Source: Buddleja alternifolia
Taxonomy: Eukaryota > Streptophyta > Magnoliopsida > Lamiales > Scrophulariaceae
Reading direction: 5' to 3'
Assembly (NCBI GenBank): GCA_019426215.1
Contig: CM033395.1
Coordinates: 16,296,569 to 16,360,568 of the forward strand
DNA: 64,000 nucleotides
Shown here piece by piece: positions 1 to 12,198 of the stretch (position 1 is its first letter; every line of letters starts with the position of its first letter). The notes beneath the pieces are model-generated. The model searched no databases. It saw only the letters and a list, made by a program, of their open reading frames with translations, and had not been told where the DNA came from. Both the position numbers and the translations under genes were made by a program.

Positions 1-772
1 ACGCTCAAAGCAGCGTTGCAAATTCAGCAACAGTGCATTGAGAAGAACCAATCGCTTGAGAGTGAAATTATTCAATTAAAAGGTGATATTGATATAATAG
101 TCAAGAGAGAAGCTGAATTGATCGCTAAACTTGCTAAATCAGAGCAGCTTATCTCATCATTATCAAAAGCTTCTAGAACGCTAGATAATGTGATTGAAGT
201 AACCAGAGCATTTGGTGAAAAGACCGGTTTAGGTTGTGATAAATCTGGTCACAAAACCAAAGCGTCTGTGGTTATATCAACCAACAGAGGAAAAGGTGTA
301 ACCTTTGTTGAAGAAAGCTCAAACAGACAAACGCTGAATGAGACTCAGTTGGTATGAGATCAAATGAAAAAGCTAACACTGGCTCAGTCAAAAGAAAGAC
401 CAAAGTAAATGATCTACAAAAAAAGTATATCCAAGCGCTCGAAGGGCTAAGGAAAAACCTTCTACAAGTAAATCAAACGCTAAGCGTCTAGCACCAAAAG
501 TGCATCCTAAGCCAATATCAAGGAAATACCAATGTCAATATCCGCAAAGATCTAGATCATATTATCGACACTATGATAACCATGATTATGATTGTGATTA
601 TTGCTATTATCAAGGATATTACCATACACCTAAAGAGCACACACAACACAAACCGAAACCCAAAAGGCCAATCTTCCCAAAATGAAGACAAGGCAAATGT
701 GGGTTCCGAAGATTCTAATTCACGTCACTAACAAAGAAGGACCCAAAACAAAATTGGTACCTAAGAAGAATT
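1..772 (+). pseudogene. gag: Sirevirus gag, C-terminal tail (window-truncated)
   Basis: This is the C-terminal part of the Sirevirus Gag precursor, whose capsid and zinc-knuckle portion lies beyond the left window edge. Residues from about position 16 form a heptad-rich, Glu/Lys/Leu-rich coiled coil, followed by a conserved patch ending in GEKTGLG and a basic, Lys/Ser-rich stretch. The frame stops at 355-357, and a second frame with Tyr-rich and KPKPK segments runs to about 772. The same TGA-interrupted arrangement is seen in the copy at 16610-17679, so that stop belongs to the subfamily rather than to this copy alone. Gag forms the cytoplasmic virus-like particle that packages element RNA. 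Assignment by comparison with the two fuller copies in this window is firm; function here is lost. Confidence 0.8.
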
Positions 773-787
773 AGAACTGCCCTTTGA

Positions 788-3700
788 ATGCAGGTACCTA
801 GAGCCAACACCGATACCTCAATTTGGTACATAGATAGTGGGTCGTCGAGACATATGACTGGATCAAAGGATCTCTTGATCAACTATCGTGGACCAATGGT
901 CCTCAAGTTATATTCGGTGATAATTCTAAAGGTAAAACTAAAGGTATAGGTATCATGCATAGGGGGACATCATGATCAATGATGTATACTATGTTGAGGG
1001 TCTTAAACATAATCTCCTAAGCATAAGTCAATTTTGTGATAAAGGTTTGAAATTAAATTTTCTAGTGACTTGTGCGAGATAATCGATGTTAAGACAGGAT
1101 CTACTAAATTAAAAGGAAGAAGAACAAACAATGTATACTTAGTAGATTGGGATTCAACATTAGATTACAACCCTACATGTTTCGTAGCTAAGAATCAAAA
1201 TGAATTGGGTTGGTTATGGCATAGAAAATGAATCACCTCAACTTTAAGGCAATCTCTCAATTAATATCGCTAAATCTTGTAGAGGGATTACCTAGGGTTC
1301 CTTTAATAAAGATCGCTTATGTGATGCTTGTCAAATGGGTAAGCAAGTTAAATCATCTTTTAAGAAGAAGCTTCATCTATCGACCTCTCGAATACTTGAA
1401 TTACTACATTTAGATTTGTTTGGTCCTATTCAAATCATGAGCGTTAGTGGTAAAAAGTATTCACTAGTAATAGTTGATGATTTCTCACGCTATACATGGG
1501 TAGAATTTTTAGCATCTAAAGATGAAACTAGTGCCAAGCTCACCTCTCTAATTCGTCAACTACAAAACTCAAAAGATCTAAAGTGACAAGAATTAGAAGT
1601 GATAGAGGAACTGAATTTACTAACCATATTGTTGAGAAATTTTGTAAAGACTTTGGAATACTTCATGAGTATTCAGCGCCTAGAACACCTCAACAAAATG
1701 GAGTTGCCGAGCGACGGAACAGAACGCTTAAAGAAGCCGCTAGGACTATGTTAGCCGAGTCTAAGCTGCCTCAAAGGTTTTGGGCCGAAGCTATCAATAC
1801 TGCTTGCTACACTCAGAACCGGTGTATGATCAACAAGCAACATGAAAAGACTCCATATGAGTTATGGAAGGGACGTAAGCCGAATGTTTCATACTTTCAT
1901 GTATTTGGTTCAAAATGTTTCATTCATAACAATGGATCCCAAAGCCTAAAGACATTTGATCCTAAAACAGATGAAGGGATCTTTCTAGACTACGCCAAAA
2001 ATGGAAAGAGCTTTCGCATCTTAAATAAGATCAAATCGAAGGTTGAAGAATCCATTCATGTTGTGTTTGATGATGCTAACCAAGAACCGAGTAAGGTTAA
2101 TATTAATGATGCAGGAATTGAAGATTTATCTCAACAAGCGTCACAAATCAATCTGTGTGATGATAGTGATATTGATGAAGATAATGAAATCATTGTACCT
2201 AATCCTAAGATTACTCGTAAAGATATCAACGATGATATTGCAAGAAACGCTGATGATCATGAAGGGAATGTTCATCAAGAGCAAACTCAAAATGTAAACA
2301 CTGAAGCGCCTACGCAAGGAATTGGTCAAGCGCCTGCACAGCTTAATCAAGCGTTAGATCAATCTCTTAACCCGTTCCAACCAGACAGAAAATGGCTCAG
2401 AGACCATCCACCAGAACTAATTATTGGATATTGGAGCACCTGTTAGAACCAAAGCCGCTACAATAAATGAGGCCATGTTTGCAAGCTTCCTATCTCAAAT
2501 GGAACCAAAGAAAGTGGATGAAGCGCTTAACGATCCAAGTTGATTGAAGCCATGCAAGAAGAGCTAAATCAGTTTGAAAGAAATAAGGTATGGAGGCTAG
2601 TACCAGGCCAACTCACCAAGGAGTTATGGGACTAGATGGGTTTATAGAAACAAATGGATGAGAATGGTACTGTAATTAGAAACAAAGCCAGACTTGTACA
2701 CAAGGATACTGTCAAGAAGAGGGTATCGACTTCGATGAGACATACGCTCCTGTCGCCCGTCTTGAAGCTATTCGGATGTTTCTAGCGTTTGCAGCATTTA
2801 ACAAATTTACAGTGTATCAAATGGACGTAAAGAGTGCATTTCTGAATGGTAAACTCCAAGAAGAAGTATATGTGGAGCAACCACCAGGATTCATCAACAA
2901 CCATGGGAAGAGTATGGTCTACAAATTGGACAAGGCACTTTATGGTCTTAAACAAGCACCAAGAGCATGGTATGACACTCTTTCTATCTTCCTTATAGGT
3001 AAAGGCTTTTCAAAAGGCAGCGTTGACACAACGTTATTCAAAATTACCCATAATGAAGATATTCTCCTAGTTCAAATTTATGTTGATGATATTTATTTTT
3101 GGACTACCAATAAGCGTCTATGTGAGAAATTTTCGAAAATGATGCAAGATCAATTTGAAATGAGCATGATGGGTGAATTAACTTTCTTCCTAGGATTACA
3201 AGTTAAACAACTCCCTAATGGCATATTTATAAACCAAACTAAATATACTAGAGATATGATCAAGAAATTTGTATGGAAAATGCATCACCTTCCAAAATTC
3301 CAATGAGCCAAACGCTTAAGCTAGATAGAGATGATAATGGAAAGAAAATTGATATCACTAACTATAGAGGTATTATTGGATCACTTCTTTATCTTACAGC
3401 TAGTAGACCTGATATTATGTTCTCGGTATGCATGTTGCACGATTTCAAGCCGATCCTAGAGAATCACACCTAATTGCTGCCAAAAAGATCCTTAAGTACC
3501 TAAAAGGCACACAAAATGTGCCTATGGTATCCTAGGGATTCTCCTTTTGAACTAATTGGTTATTCAGATGCAGATTTTGCAGGATGCAAAATAGATAGAA
3601 AAAGTACTAGTGGTACATGTCAATTTCTAGGTGATAGACTAATTTCATGGCATAGTAAGAAGCAACAGTCCATCGCTACTTCACCGCCGAAGCTGAGTAT

Positions 3701-4022
3701 GTAGCCGCTGGAAGCTGTTGTGCACAGATCCTTTGGATGAGGCAACAACTTAGAGACTATGGAGTAGCCTTAAGTCCAACTCCTATCCATTGTGACAATC
3801 AAAGCGCCTTAGCGATGACTCAAATCCAGTTCTTCACTCTAGAACCAAACACATTGACATCCGCTATCACTTTCTACGTGACCACGTTCAAAAGAAGGAT
3901 ATCTCCATGCACTTCATTGGTACAGAAAAGCAACTGGCAGATATCTTCACCAAAGCGCTCAACGAACAACGTTTCCTCTCACTTTAAGAAGTGAACTAGG
4001 TATGATTGATCTAAATGCTTAA
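788..4022 (+). pseudogene. pol: Sirevirus pol (protease, integrase, RT, RNase H), frameshifted
   Basis: Copia-order pol: aspartic protease with [10 protein letters not shown] near the start, a GAG-pre-integrase zinc region, integrase core (FSRYTWVEF, then RSDRGTEF and the NGVAERRNR block), RT with the acidic YVDD motif around 3080-3095, and RNase H ending in the usual ADIFTKAL-type tail region. At least a dozen one- or two-base losses break the frame (for example near 888, 965, 1050, 1225, 1582, 2425, 2540, 2625 and 3270), most of them in short runs of one base when compared with the copy at 13344-16596. The RT motif is followed by a scrambled IYFWTTN stretch where the other copies read IIFGSTN. 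The reading could be mended by single bases, so the apparent decay may be technical rather than biological. Confidence 0.85.
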
Positions 4023-5156
4023 TCATTCGAAACATCATACTTTGTTAGGCATGAAATTTAGGGGGGATTCACTTTATTTTATGTAATTTATGGGGAACCT
4101 ACATAGGGGGAACCTTAAAAGAACTAACTATATTTAAGTGAAATGACCAAAAAAATTGTTTTTCCCTTGCATCGGTCATACGCACTTAGCATTATACACT
4201 TAAATCATTCGGACGCTTATTACACAAATCTTTCTTAGCGTCTGTGCTACTTTCAAAACACTGAACGCTTAAGCTTATCCCCATCAAGCGCTTAGTAAAA
4301 TGTATTTCAAATAAAGCGTACCTTACCCGACGCTAAACAAAATTAATGGATTAGTCAATCAATGCAATTAATGCTGACTTGACATCTCTTATTTCTGTTC
4401 AAGAAAACCCAAGGGTACTCATTGATTTTTCAAAAAATTGGTTCAGCTTATGTACACGTGTAATACACTCACCATGTATTCTGGGCGAGTACATCTAACG
4501 CTGAATATTTTAAAATTAAACTCTAAAGTAAACACTGACACCAAAAGTATGTTGTTATTTATCGAAACCAGTGTGAGAAAAATATTCCATCTTCACATAT
4601 AAATGTTAAACTTTTCATTATTACACACAAGAGTCAAAAGATTGTAAACAATGTGCTTGAACGCTCAAGCATAAAAAGGGATTTGGAAGAACTTTTAACA
4701 AACTGTCAAGCGTCAATGTAAAGTATGAAGAGCGTCAAATTCTACACACTACAAATAAATCAAAATTTTGGCGGGTACTTACATAGTTCTTCAAAATGAT
4801 GGCTCTCAAACAGTTTGTGATGGTATACGTGTCAACATTTCACACGCGCGTGTATCACACCTAAACTCTGAATCGTCTTATTTCAAATCTTTACTCGGAC
4901 TTCAAAAAATTATATGTGGGAGTTACCAAATGTAACCGTGCCTACCTTTTAAAATTCACGTCCACAGTTATCTTGCTCAAAGGCTGAGATCTAATTGATT
5001 TCCACGTGTCAAAATCCTAACAAAGAGAGAAACACAAATTCAAAACTATGTTGCTAAAAACTAATTTTGTGCAGAAAAGAACCCATTTCTACTCAAACTC
5101 TCTGCAAAAATCCTCTCTCTCTAAAAGCAAAAATCTCTCAATCACTCTTTATCAAA
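4023..5156 (+). promoter_or_regulatory. pol-ORF2 spacer with promoter-like block (SirA-left)
   Basis: This non-coding spacer lies between the pol stop and the ORF2 start codon. It holds a block shared with the other Sireviruses: an ACGT-core run near 4960, then GGCTGAGAT, then a G-box/ABRE-type CCACGTGTC with CACGTG at 5003-5008, followed by a C/T-rich leader and the ORF2 ATG at 5157. An ATAAAAAGG TATA-like word sits near 4672. The word ACGCTT/AAGCGT recurs. A separate ORF2 transcript is inferred, not shown. Confidence 0.5.
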
Positions 5157-8100
5157 ATGGCACCCAAGAAATCTCCTGCTACTTCTACTGACAAAGTATT
5201 CAAGGTAACTGAGGGTCTCGTGGTGGACTGGAAGTTCTTATACGAACATAACCAAATTGACCTATCGGAGATGATGGACTCTATGCCGAGCTGGGCTTCC
5301 AGAAGTTTCTAACCAGATATTCATACATATTTCCTGGTGAAGTCGATCACTTCTGGAGAAATGCTAAACTTTCAGAAGACGAGACTTCCATCTCTTGTCT
5401 ATTTCCTATCTCCAAGAAAGATCCAAGTCATTCACTCTTTCTCTGCCCCACAATCGCTCATAACTTCACCCTACCGAACGAAGGAGCAACCTTGGACACC
5501 ATCACTGACGAACAAATTGAAGAAGTATGGGTCAGAATCCGAGCGTATGATGATGATGTATGTTCCGTACAAACAGTACTTCGAAAAGAAAGATATCGTC
5601 ACAGATATGGTCTTGGCTGATTTCTGCAGCAAAAACATTGAATGCAGAGTGGGCCTTTTGACAAGATTAACCCGTTGCAATTTCGCATGATGACAGCCAT
5701 CCTGCTCAACATAAACATCAACTGGAGCGCCTATGTGTTCAGCAGATTCAGAGACTGTCTGCATGCTTCAAACAAACCTTACGGTTTAGTTCTTAGTGAC
5801 CTGCTATTCAGAGCAGAATGTACATCTTCGGCTGGATTTACTGTGGCCAACACAAATTCTATGGGCAAGAATCATTCAGAATCTTTTTAACCCACCAAAG
5901 ATCGGAGGTGCGGCCAGACCTCTCTCTGAGTGCCAAGTTGTGCGTGAAGTGTCAGACGAGGAGGCTGAGCGTCCAGCTCCAGAGGAAGCTAAGCGTTCCA
6001 CTCCGAAGAAAGCCGTGAAACGCCCGGCTGCTACCAAAAAGAGGGCTACCCGAAAGTCCAAGGCTCAACCTATTCCATCTCCTCCACAGGATGATGAAGC
6101 TACGGATGACGATGAAGAAGACAAGATTCCTCTCGTAAGCCGAGAAACTGGAAAAAGTACTTAAAAACATAGACTTCGAAGAACCTAATGTTGCACCCAC
6201 TCAAGCGCCACCGGCTGAAGGGGTGAACGTGAAGCGTATCTTCAAGAAACGCAGAGGACTACGCAAGCGTCAAGTCGATGTTACTCCTCCAGATCCTGAG
6301 ACTACTGAGCCAAGTGCTCAAGCTACTATTGCTGTTGAGACTAGCTCTCAGGGTAAGTTTATTTCTTCCCACAGCAGTTTCTTACCTACTTATGTAGGAG
6401 ATCCTCCCCTTATAGAGGATATCTGTTATACAGCTCTTCCTCTAGCCGCTGTTCAAGCGCCCAGTGATGTCCATCTGGATGTCGATATGACAGATATTGT
6501 CGCCATCGCTCATGCAACCGCCACAGAACCTGCAGGCTTAGAGTTTGATGAACCTGGTGTTCCAGAGGTTCCACTCCTACTCACTCTCCCATCTACAACC
6601 GAGGCACGCTCAGAAGATCAGAGCGACGCTGACGAAATTATCATTCACCGAAACTTCTTTCAGCTGGATCCTCTAAAGACAATTGATCACTCAGTTGACT
6701 ATCTACCCCCAGCGCGCGAAGAAGACTTCTTTCTTACCGGATATAATGAAGACAGTCTTATAAATGCGGAGAATGATATAGTCAAACTTATTAAGTTTGA
6801 TCTCAATGTCCGAGATACCTTGCTCACCTCAGCGCCCCCACGACAGGTTCAAGAAAGAAAGACCCCAAGAGCAGATGTTGATCTGGCCTATTATCGAGAG
6901 TACGGGCACAGCAAACCAACTGGTCTTGCTCTCAGAGATTTCAACATACGAACCTATGACCGTGCTTATGGACTCATCAATCCCACTGAGAAGCTCTTAA
7001 ACAGAGAAGGCTACTCTCACTCCTCAACTCTCGTAAACAGTCCTGCAAATATGTTTTCCGCTAATCCGCTCTGTTTATGGACGAATAAAGGTATACATGT
7101 CGGAGACCGTCCAGCGTCTATCCTTGATATGATTCAGACAGAAGCTGATGCTTATTTTGATAGCGTTTGGAACGCTAACTATGAACCAGACAAGCATCGC
7201 TTTGAGGCAATCCGAGATATTCACCAGCAAGGATTTCGAGCTATCCTTGATGCAGGGACTGAGTACTGCATGACTGAAGTGAATTGGGCTGAAGCATATG
7301 TTGGGAGCAAATACAAATTCAAAAAGTTGGTCAGTGATCCTCATCTCTTCAGCGCCTGTATACATGATAAGAAGCGAAAATTTGCTCAATATTGCTTACA
7401 GAAGCGTTAAAGGAGAATTGGGTCAGTATTGAGGCCGCCTCTGATTCGTCAACAAACTGAGCAGTCCTTACGCGTAGCGTTGCACAGATTTGCAAACACT
7501 CTTCTACGATTTGACACTCAAGCGTCTTCCAGCGACAGTTCTTCCCCATCTTGCTGATTTCACTTCAAGTGACTGTGACGGCAACTTTCGACTGATGATC
7601 AAGCTCATGACTCCCTCGCTCATTTTGACAGAGTCTTACAGCTAACCTGCGCTCATGGGATGGATCCGTAAACTCATTCACCATTCACCAGCTATCACTC
7701 CTTCCTTTCATCATATCCGACAGAGGTTCCTAATCCCTATGACTTTCGTCTTATCTTCACTGAAAAAGCCAGCGCTTGCTCAACTGTCTATCCTATTTGA
7801 AGAATCCTAACAAGTTATGTTCCTGAATCGTCAGAAACCAAAGCTCTTCCAACGGCAGGCTATTTGCTTTTCTCTCATTACTGCTCCGATCTACTTTTTT
7901 CATTAGCCGAGCGCCTTCCAGAAGCTTTCCCAATCACGTACTGATATCCTATAGGCGATGTACATTATGCCATGGCTATCCCACTTCGCACCTCAGTCAG
8001 GTACTTACCTTCCACCCTACATTTGAAGAACTCTCCAAAGAGCTACATATCCATATGCAGATGAGTCCGGATTGCCGGCATGACGTCAACTTTACGGAAC

Positions 8101-8188
8101 TTTAGCCGTCTCGAATTAATCATTGTTGAAGCACCAATGAAAGGATAGATGCACTGTGCCAATGTCACCCATTGCCGAAGCGCCTAAT
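5157..8188 (+). pseudogene. Sirevirus ORF2 accessory protein, frameshifted and truncated
   Basis: ORF2 starts at an ATG in an A-rich context (ATCAAAATGG) and begins MAPKKSPATS, as in the copy starting at 12198. Recognisable segments are the N-terminal globular domain (WKFLYEHNQ to LLFRAECTSS), the Lys/Pro-rich linker around 5940-6120, the conserved central region (6223-7410), and the start of the second half. Frameshifts occur around 5283, 5420, 5560, 5660, 5850 and 6140. The central segment ends in a TAA at 7408-7410 that is also present in the copy at 40710-44225, so it is a shared stop. After about 7540 the match persists only as a noisy, indel-ridden trace until the sequence breaks at 8188. 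Function is unknown; see the SirA-right copy for the best-preserved C-terminal half. Confidence 0.75.
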
Positions 8189-8707
8189 CTTCAGGTTACG
8201 CTTGGAGAACTAGACGCTTGAGCCTTTGGAGTTTAGCCTTTTTGAAAGTAGCCTTCTTTGTTAATCAGACGCTTGAGAAAGGTCATAATCTTTGCCCGAT
8301 TTTAGACGCTTGACCTTTTCACTTTATCTTTGATAGACTCACTCAGAATTCTATCATTGACTTAGTGTTAAGTACTTGGTCTAAGGTCCATAACAAATCT
8401 TGAGCGCTGAGTCGTAACTGGGATAGTCTTTAGCGTTTGACGGACGCTTGAGACTAATCTTTATCTTTACGTTCTCAACGCTTGATCTTCAAATTCATCA
8501 CTTGTAGACTCACACAGAACTCTTCTAGTGATTTAGTATCATTCTTAGTCTAAACTCTATAAAGATAAAAATACAAGCTAGTATAAAAACCGAGCTTTAG
8601 GCGCTTATACATTTGTTCTTCGAAAAGCTTTTTATACTTAATTTCTTGGGGTCTAACATGGAATCCTAATTGTCATCATCAAAACATCTAACATGAAATT
8701 CCTAACA
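8189..8707 (-). repeat. Truncated 3' LTR of SirA-mid
   Basis: It matches the 20215-20750 end of the 5' LTR, ending on the plus strand in CCTAACA (TGTTAGG in element sense). Only the U3 start is present, about 519 of 1805 bp. The copy carries small indels relative to its partner. The break at 8189 is the junction with SirA-left. Confidence 0.85.
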
Positions 8708-8719
8708 ATTTCCCTTTTT
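8708..8719 (-). other. Polypurine tract of SirA-mid
   Basis: In element sense this is AAAAAGGGAAAT, directly abutting the TGTTAGG start of the 3' LTR. It is the expected primer site for plus-strand DNA synthesis. The same tract precedes the LTRs at 28148, 44445 and 49697. Confidence 0.8.
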
Positions 8720-8922
8720 GATGATGGCAATACTACTCTTTTATAGTTCAAGAGTTAGACGGCCAAAAATAATGGTTAGCGTTGGTTAGTAAGTTAGTTA
8801 AGGTTAGTTTGAGCTTCAACGAGGTGTTTCAGCTGAAAAATGCATTATCTATATCATTGAAGGTACAGGCATTTTTACAACTGAAATAAGGAGAGATGAA
8901 AGCAAGAAAAGCAGAAGTACAA

Positions 8923-11900
8923 TCAAGATCGTGACTTGCTTGTTATCTCTGGTCATTCTGCGCGGATTGCCTCAGTTATTTGATCTTCTAATGTCATCAT
9001 CACACCATGATCTTTATTGATTATATACTTGTTTTCATCTACTTGCTTTTGTTTGAAAGCGACGAATGCTTATCCCATTCATCTGGGTTAATACCCATAT
9101 ACCTTAAGCAGATTCTGAAGGTTCGATTTAGATCAGACATCTTCCTTTCCGCAACTACTTTTTCTGGATTGGTAGGTTCTGGAATGGACGCTCTGGAAAG
9201 AGGGATGTCAAATGCTCAAGCAGTGCTCTGGAGGTACTGGAGATCTAGATAGAGCGCTCTTGGAGTTTCTCTTTACGGGCGCTCCAGTAGGGGCAAAAGT
9301 GGTTACCCAAGATGGATAGGGATCTTGCTCTTATTTTGTATAGGGGAGGAGTGGGAGTATGTTGACGCTTGGGCGGCGGAGGAGGATCTTGAGCGCTTGA
9401 TTTTGAAGTTTTTCTTTCCCCTTTCTTCTTCTCTTCCCTTTATTGCCATCATCAGTCGGCATAAAATGCTGAGTAAGGAGACTGATTTGAGTAGCAATCT
9501 GAGCTACAGAGGCCTCAAGAGTGTTAAGACGCTGATCGAAATGTTCTTTCATGACCAGGAGTTGGTCTTGAGTAGCGTCTATCAGAGAGGTCTCTAGAGT
9601 AGTGAAGCGATTGATAATGTCTTCTTTCAAGGCCAGGTGACTCGCCTGAGTAGTGTCCGCCATTTGCTGAAATTTCTTAAGGCCTTCAGTCATGGTGCTT
9701 GAGCAGAAGAAACGCCGGATTAACGGGAAGCTTGAAGCGAGACGTGTGTTTGAGTGAGTCCATTGGGACTTGATAAGCAGGGCAAACACGGTCCTTGAAG
9801 CGCCGGGTCAATAATAGACTTTGTGGAAGCAGTAGAGTCAGAAGAGATGGACTGTCAACAGGAATAGGCTTGAGGTTGATCTGTGGAGTCCTCAGCAATA
9901 ATGGGCACTGGCGAGACACGCGACGTTCAACAGGGCTTCGGCAATGGGTGCCGTGGCAGTGCATCTATCCTTCAATTTGGTGCTTCAACAATGACTGATT
10001 CGAGACGGCTAAAGTCCGTAAGTTGAAGTCCATGCGGCAAATGGACATCTGCATATGGATATGTAGCTCTTTGGAGAAGTTCATTCAAATGTAGGGTAGG
10101 AAGGTAAGTACTTGAATGAAGGTGCGAAGTGGACTATCCATGGCCTAATGTACATCGGCCAAGGATATCAGTACGTGATTGGGAAAGATTCTGGAAGGCG
10201 CTCGGCTAATGGAAAAGAGCATCGGAGTAGTATGATGGAAAAGCCAATGCCTGTCCGTGGAAGAGCGTTGAGTTTCTGAGATTCAGGAACATAACTTGTG
10301 TATATTTATCCAATAGGGGTAGAAGCTTGAGCAAGCGCTTGGTTTTTTCCAGTGAAGATAAGACGAAGTCATAGTGATTATGAACTTCCTGTCGGATGAA
10401 AGGAAGGAGTGATAGCCGGTGAAGGAGTTATCGGGATCCTTCCATGAGCGCAGGTTGGTTGTGAAGACTCTGTCAAAATGAGCGAGGGGAGTCATGAGCT
10501 TGATCATCAGTCGAAAGTTGTCGTCACAGTCACTTGAAGTGAAATTCAAGCAAGATGGGGAAGAACTGTCGCTGGAAGACGCTTGAGTGTCAAATCGTAG
10601 AGGAGTGTTTGCAAATCTGTGCAACGCTACGCGTAAGGACTGCTCAGTTTGTTGACGAATCAGAGGCGGCCTCAATACTGACCCAATTCTCCTTTGACGC
10701 TTCGGTGAATGATAATTTCGTCAGCGTCGCTCTGATCTTCTGAGCGTGCCTCGGTTGTAGATGGGAAAGTGAGTAGGAGTGGAACCTCTGGAACACCAGG
10801 TTCATCAAACTCTAAGCCTGCAGGTTCTGTGGCGACTGCATGAGCGATGGCGACAACATCTGTCATATCGACATCCAGATGGACATCACTGGGCGCTTGA
10901 ACAGCGGCTAGAGGAAGAGCTGTATAACAAATATCCTCTATAAGGGGAGGATCTCCTACATAAGTAGGTAAGAAACTGCTGTGGGAAGAAATAAACTTAC
11001 CCTGAGAGCTAGTCTCAACAGCAATAGTAGCTTGAGCACTTGGCTCAGTAGTCTCAGGCTCTGGAGGAGTAACATCGACTTGACGCTTGCGTAGTCCTCT
11101 GCGTTGCTTGAAGATACGCTTCACGTTCACCCCTTCAGCCGGTGGCGCTTGAGTGGGTGCAACATTAGGTTCTTCGAAGTCTATGTTTTTTAGTACTTTT
11201 TCCAGTTTTCGTCGGCTTACGAGAGGAATCTTGTCTTCTTCATCGTCATCCGTAGCTTCATCATCCTGTGGAGGAGATGGAATAGGTTGAGCCTTGGACT
11301 TTCGGGTAGCCCTCTTTTTGGTAGCAGCCGGGCGTTTCACGGCTTTCTTCGGAGTGGAACGCTTAGCTTCCTCTGGAGCTGGACGCTCAGCCTCCTCGTC
11401 TGACGCTTCACGCACAACTTGGCACTCAGAGAGAGGTCTGGCCGCACCTCCGATCTTTGGTGGGTTAAAAAGATTCTGAATGATTCTTGGCCCATAGAAT
11501 TTGTGTTTGGCCACAGTAAATCCAGCCGAAGATGTACATTCTGCTCTGAATAGCAGGTCACTAAGAACTAAACCGTAAGGTTTGTTTGAAGCATGCAGAC
11601 AGTCTCTGAATCTGCTGAACACAGAGGCGCTCCAGTTGATGTTTATGTTGAGCAGGATGGCTGTCATCATGCGAAATTGCAACGGGTTAATCTTGTCAAA
11701 AGTGCCCACTCTGCATTCAATGTTTTTGCTGCAGAAATCAGCCAAGACACGATATCTGTTGACGATATCTTTCTTTTCGAAGTACTGTTTGTACGGAACA
11801 TCATCATACGCTCGGATTCTGACCCATACTTCTTCAATTTGTTCGTCAGTGATGGTGTCCAAGGTTGCTCCTTCGTTAGGTAGGGTGAAGTTATGAGCGA

Positions 11901-12198
11901 TTGTGGTGGCAGAAAGAGTGAATGACTTGGATTCTTTCTTGGAGATAGGAAATAGACAAGAGATGGAAGTCTCGTCTTCTGACAGTTTAGCATTTCTCCA
12001 GAAGTGATCGACTTCACCAGGAAATATGTATGAATATCTGGTTAGAAACTTCTGAAGCCCAGCCTCGGCAATAGAGTCCATCATCTCCGATAGGTCAATT
12101 TGGTTATGTTCGTATAAGAACTTCCAGTCCACCACGAGACCCTCAGTTACCTTGAATACTTTGTCAGTAGAAGTAGCAGGAGATTTCTTGGGTGCCAT
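8923..12198 (-). pseudogene. Sirevirus ORF2 accessory protein (SirA-mid), internally deleted
   Basis: The first 508 codons (12198-10675) are open and are the best view of the SirA N-terminal half. Residues about 10-250 form a globular domain with the WKFLYE, FWRNAKLS, ADFCSKNIECRVG and LLFRAECTSS blocks. It resembles the plant transposon protein domain found downstream of pol or in gag-like ORFs of other plant elements; that assignment is inference from pattern. Then come an Ala/Pro/Lys-rich basic linker (about 270-315, nuclear-signal-like) and an acidic run. At about 10695 the sequence jumps from IIIHR to the second half, deleting about 0.75 kb at a short repeat (GAAG). After that, frameshifts accumulate to the TGA at 8923. 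No signal peptide or membrane span is visible. The start codon sits in a purine-rich context after a C/T-rich leader. Confidence 0.75.

Larger units (their letters stand above)
1..8188 (+). mobile_element. SirA-left: partial Sirevirus-type Ty1/copia element
   Basis: The window opens inside gag and continues through pol, a 1.1 kb spacer and most of ORF2. Order and content match the minus-strand copy at 8189-20750 almost base for base. The copy stops inside ORF2 at about 8188, where sequence switches abruptly to the interior of a Sirevirus LTR in the opposite orientation, so it has no 3' LTR here. Most differences from the other copies are one-base losses in short homopolymers, and their density rises sharply after about 7540, which looks more like unpolished long-read sequence than ageing. 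Lineage is assigned from the GSSRHMTG protease motif, the YVDD-type RT and a gag followed by a coiled-coil tail, as in Sireviruses. It may be a separate copy or an artefactual inverted duplicate of its neighbour. Confidence 0.85.

Noticed and set aside
8189..8707. A solo LTR between the two SirA copies
   Set aside because: It adjoins the polypurine tract of SirA-mid and has no start or target duplication at 8189; it is a truncated 3' LTR.
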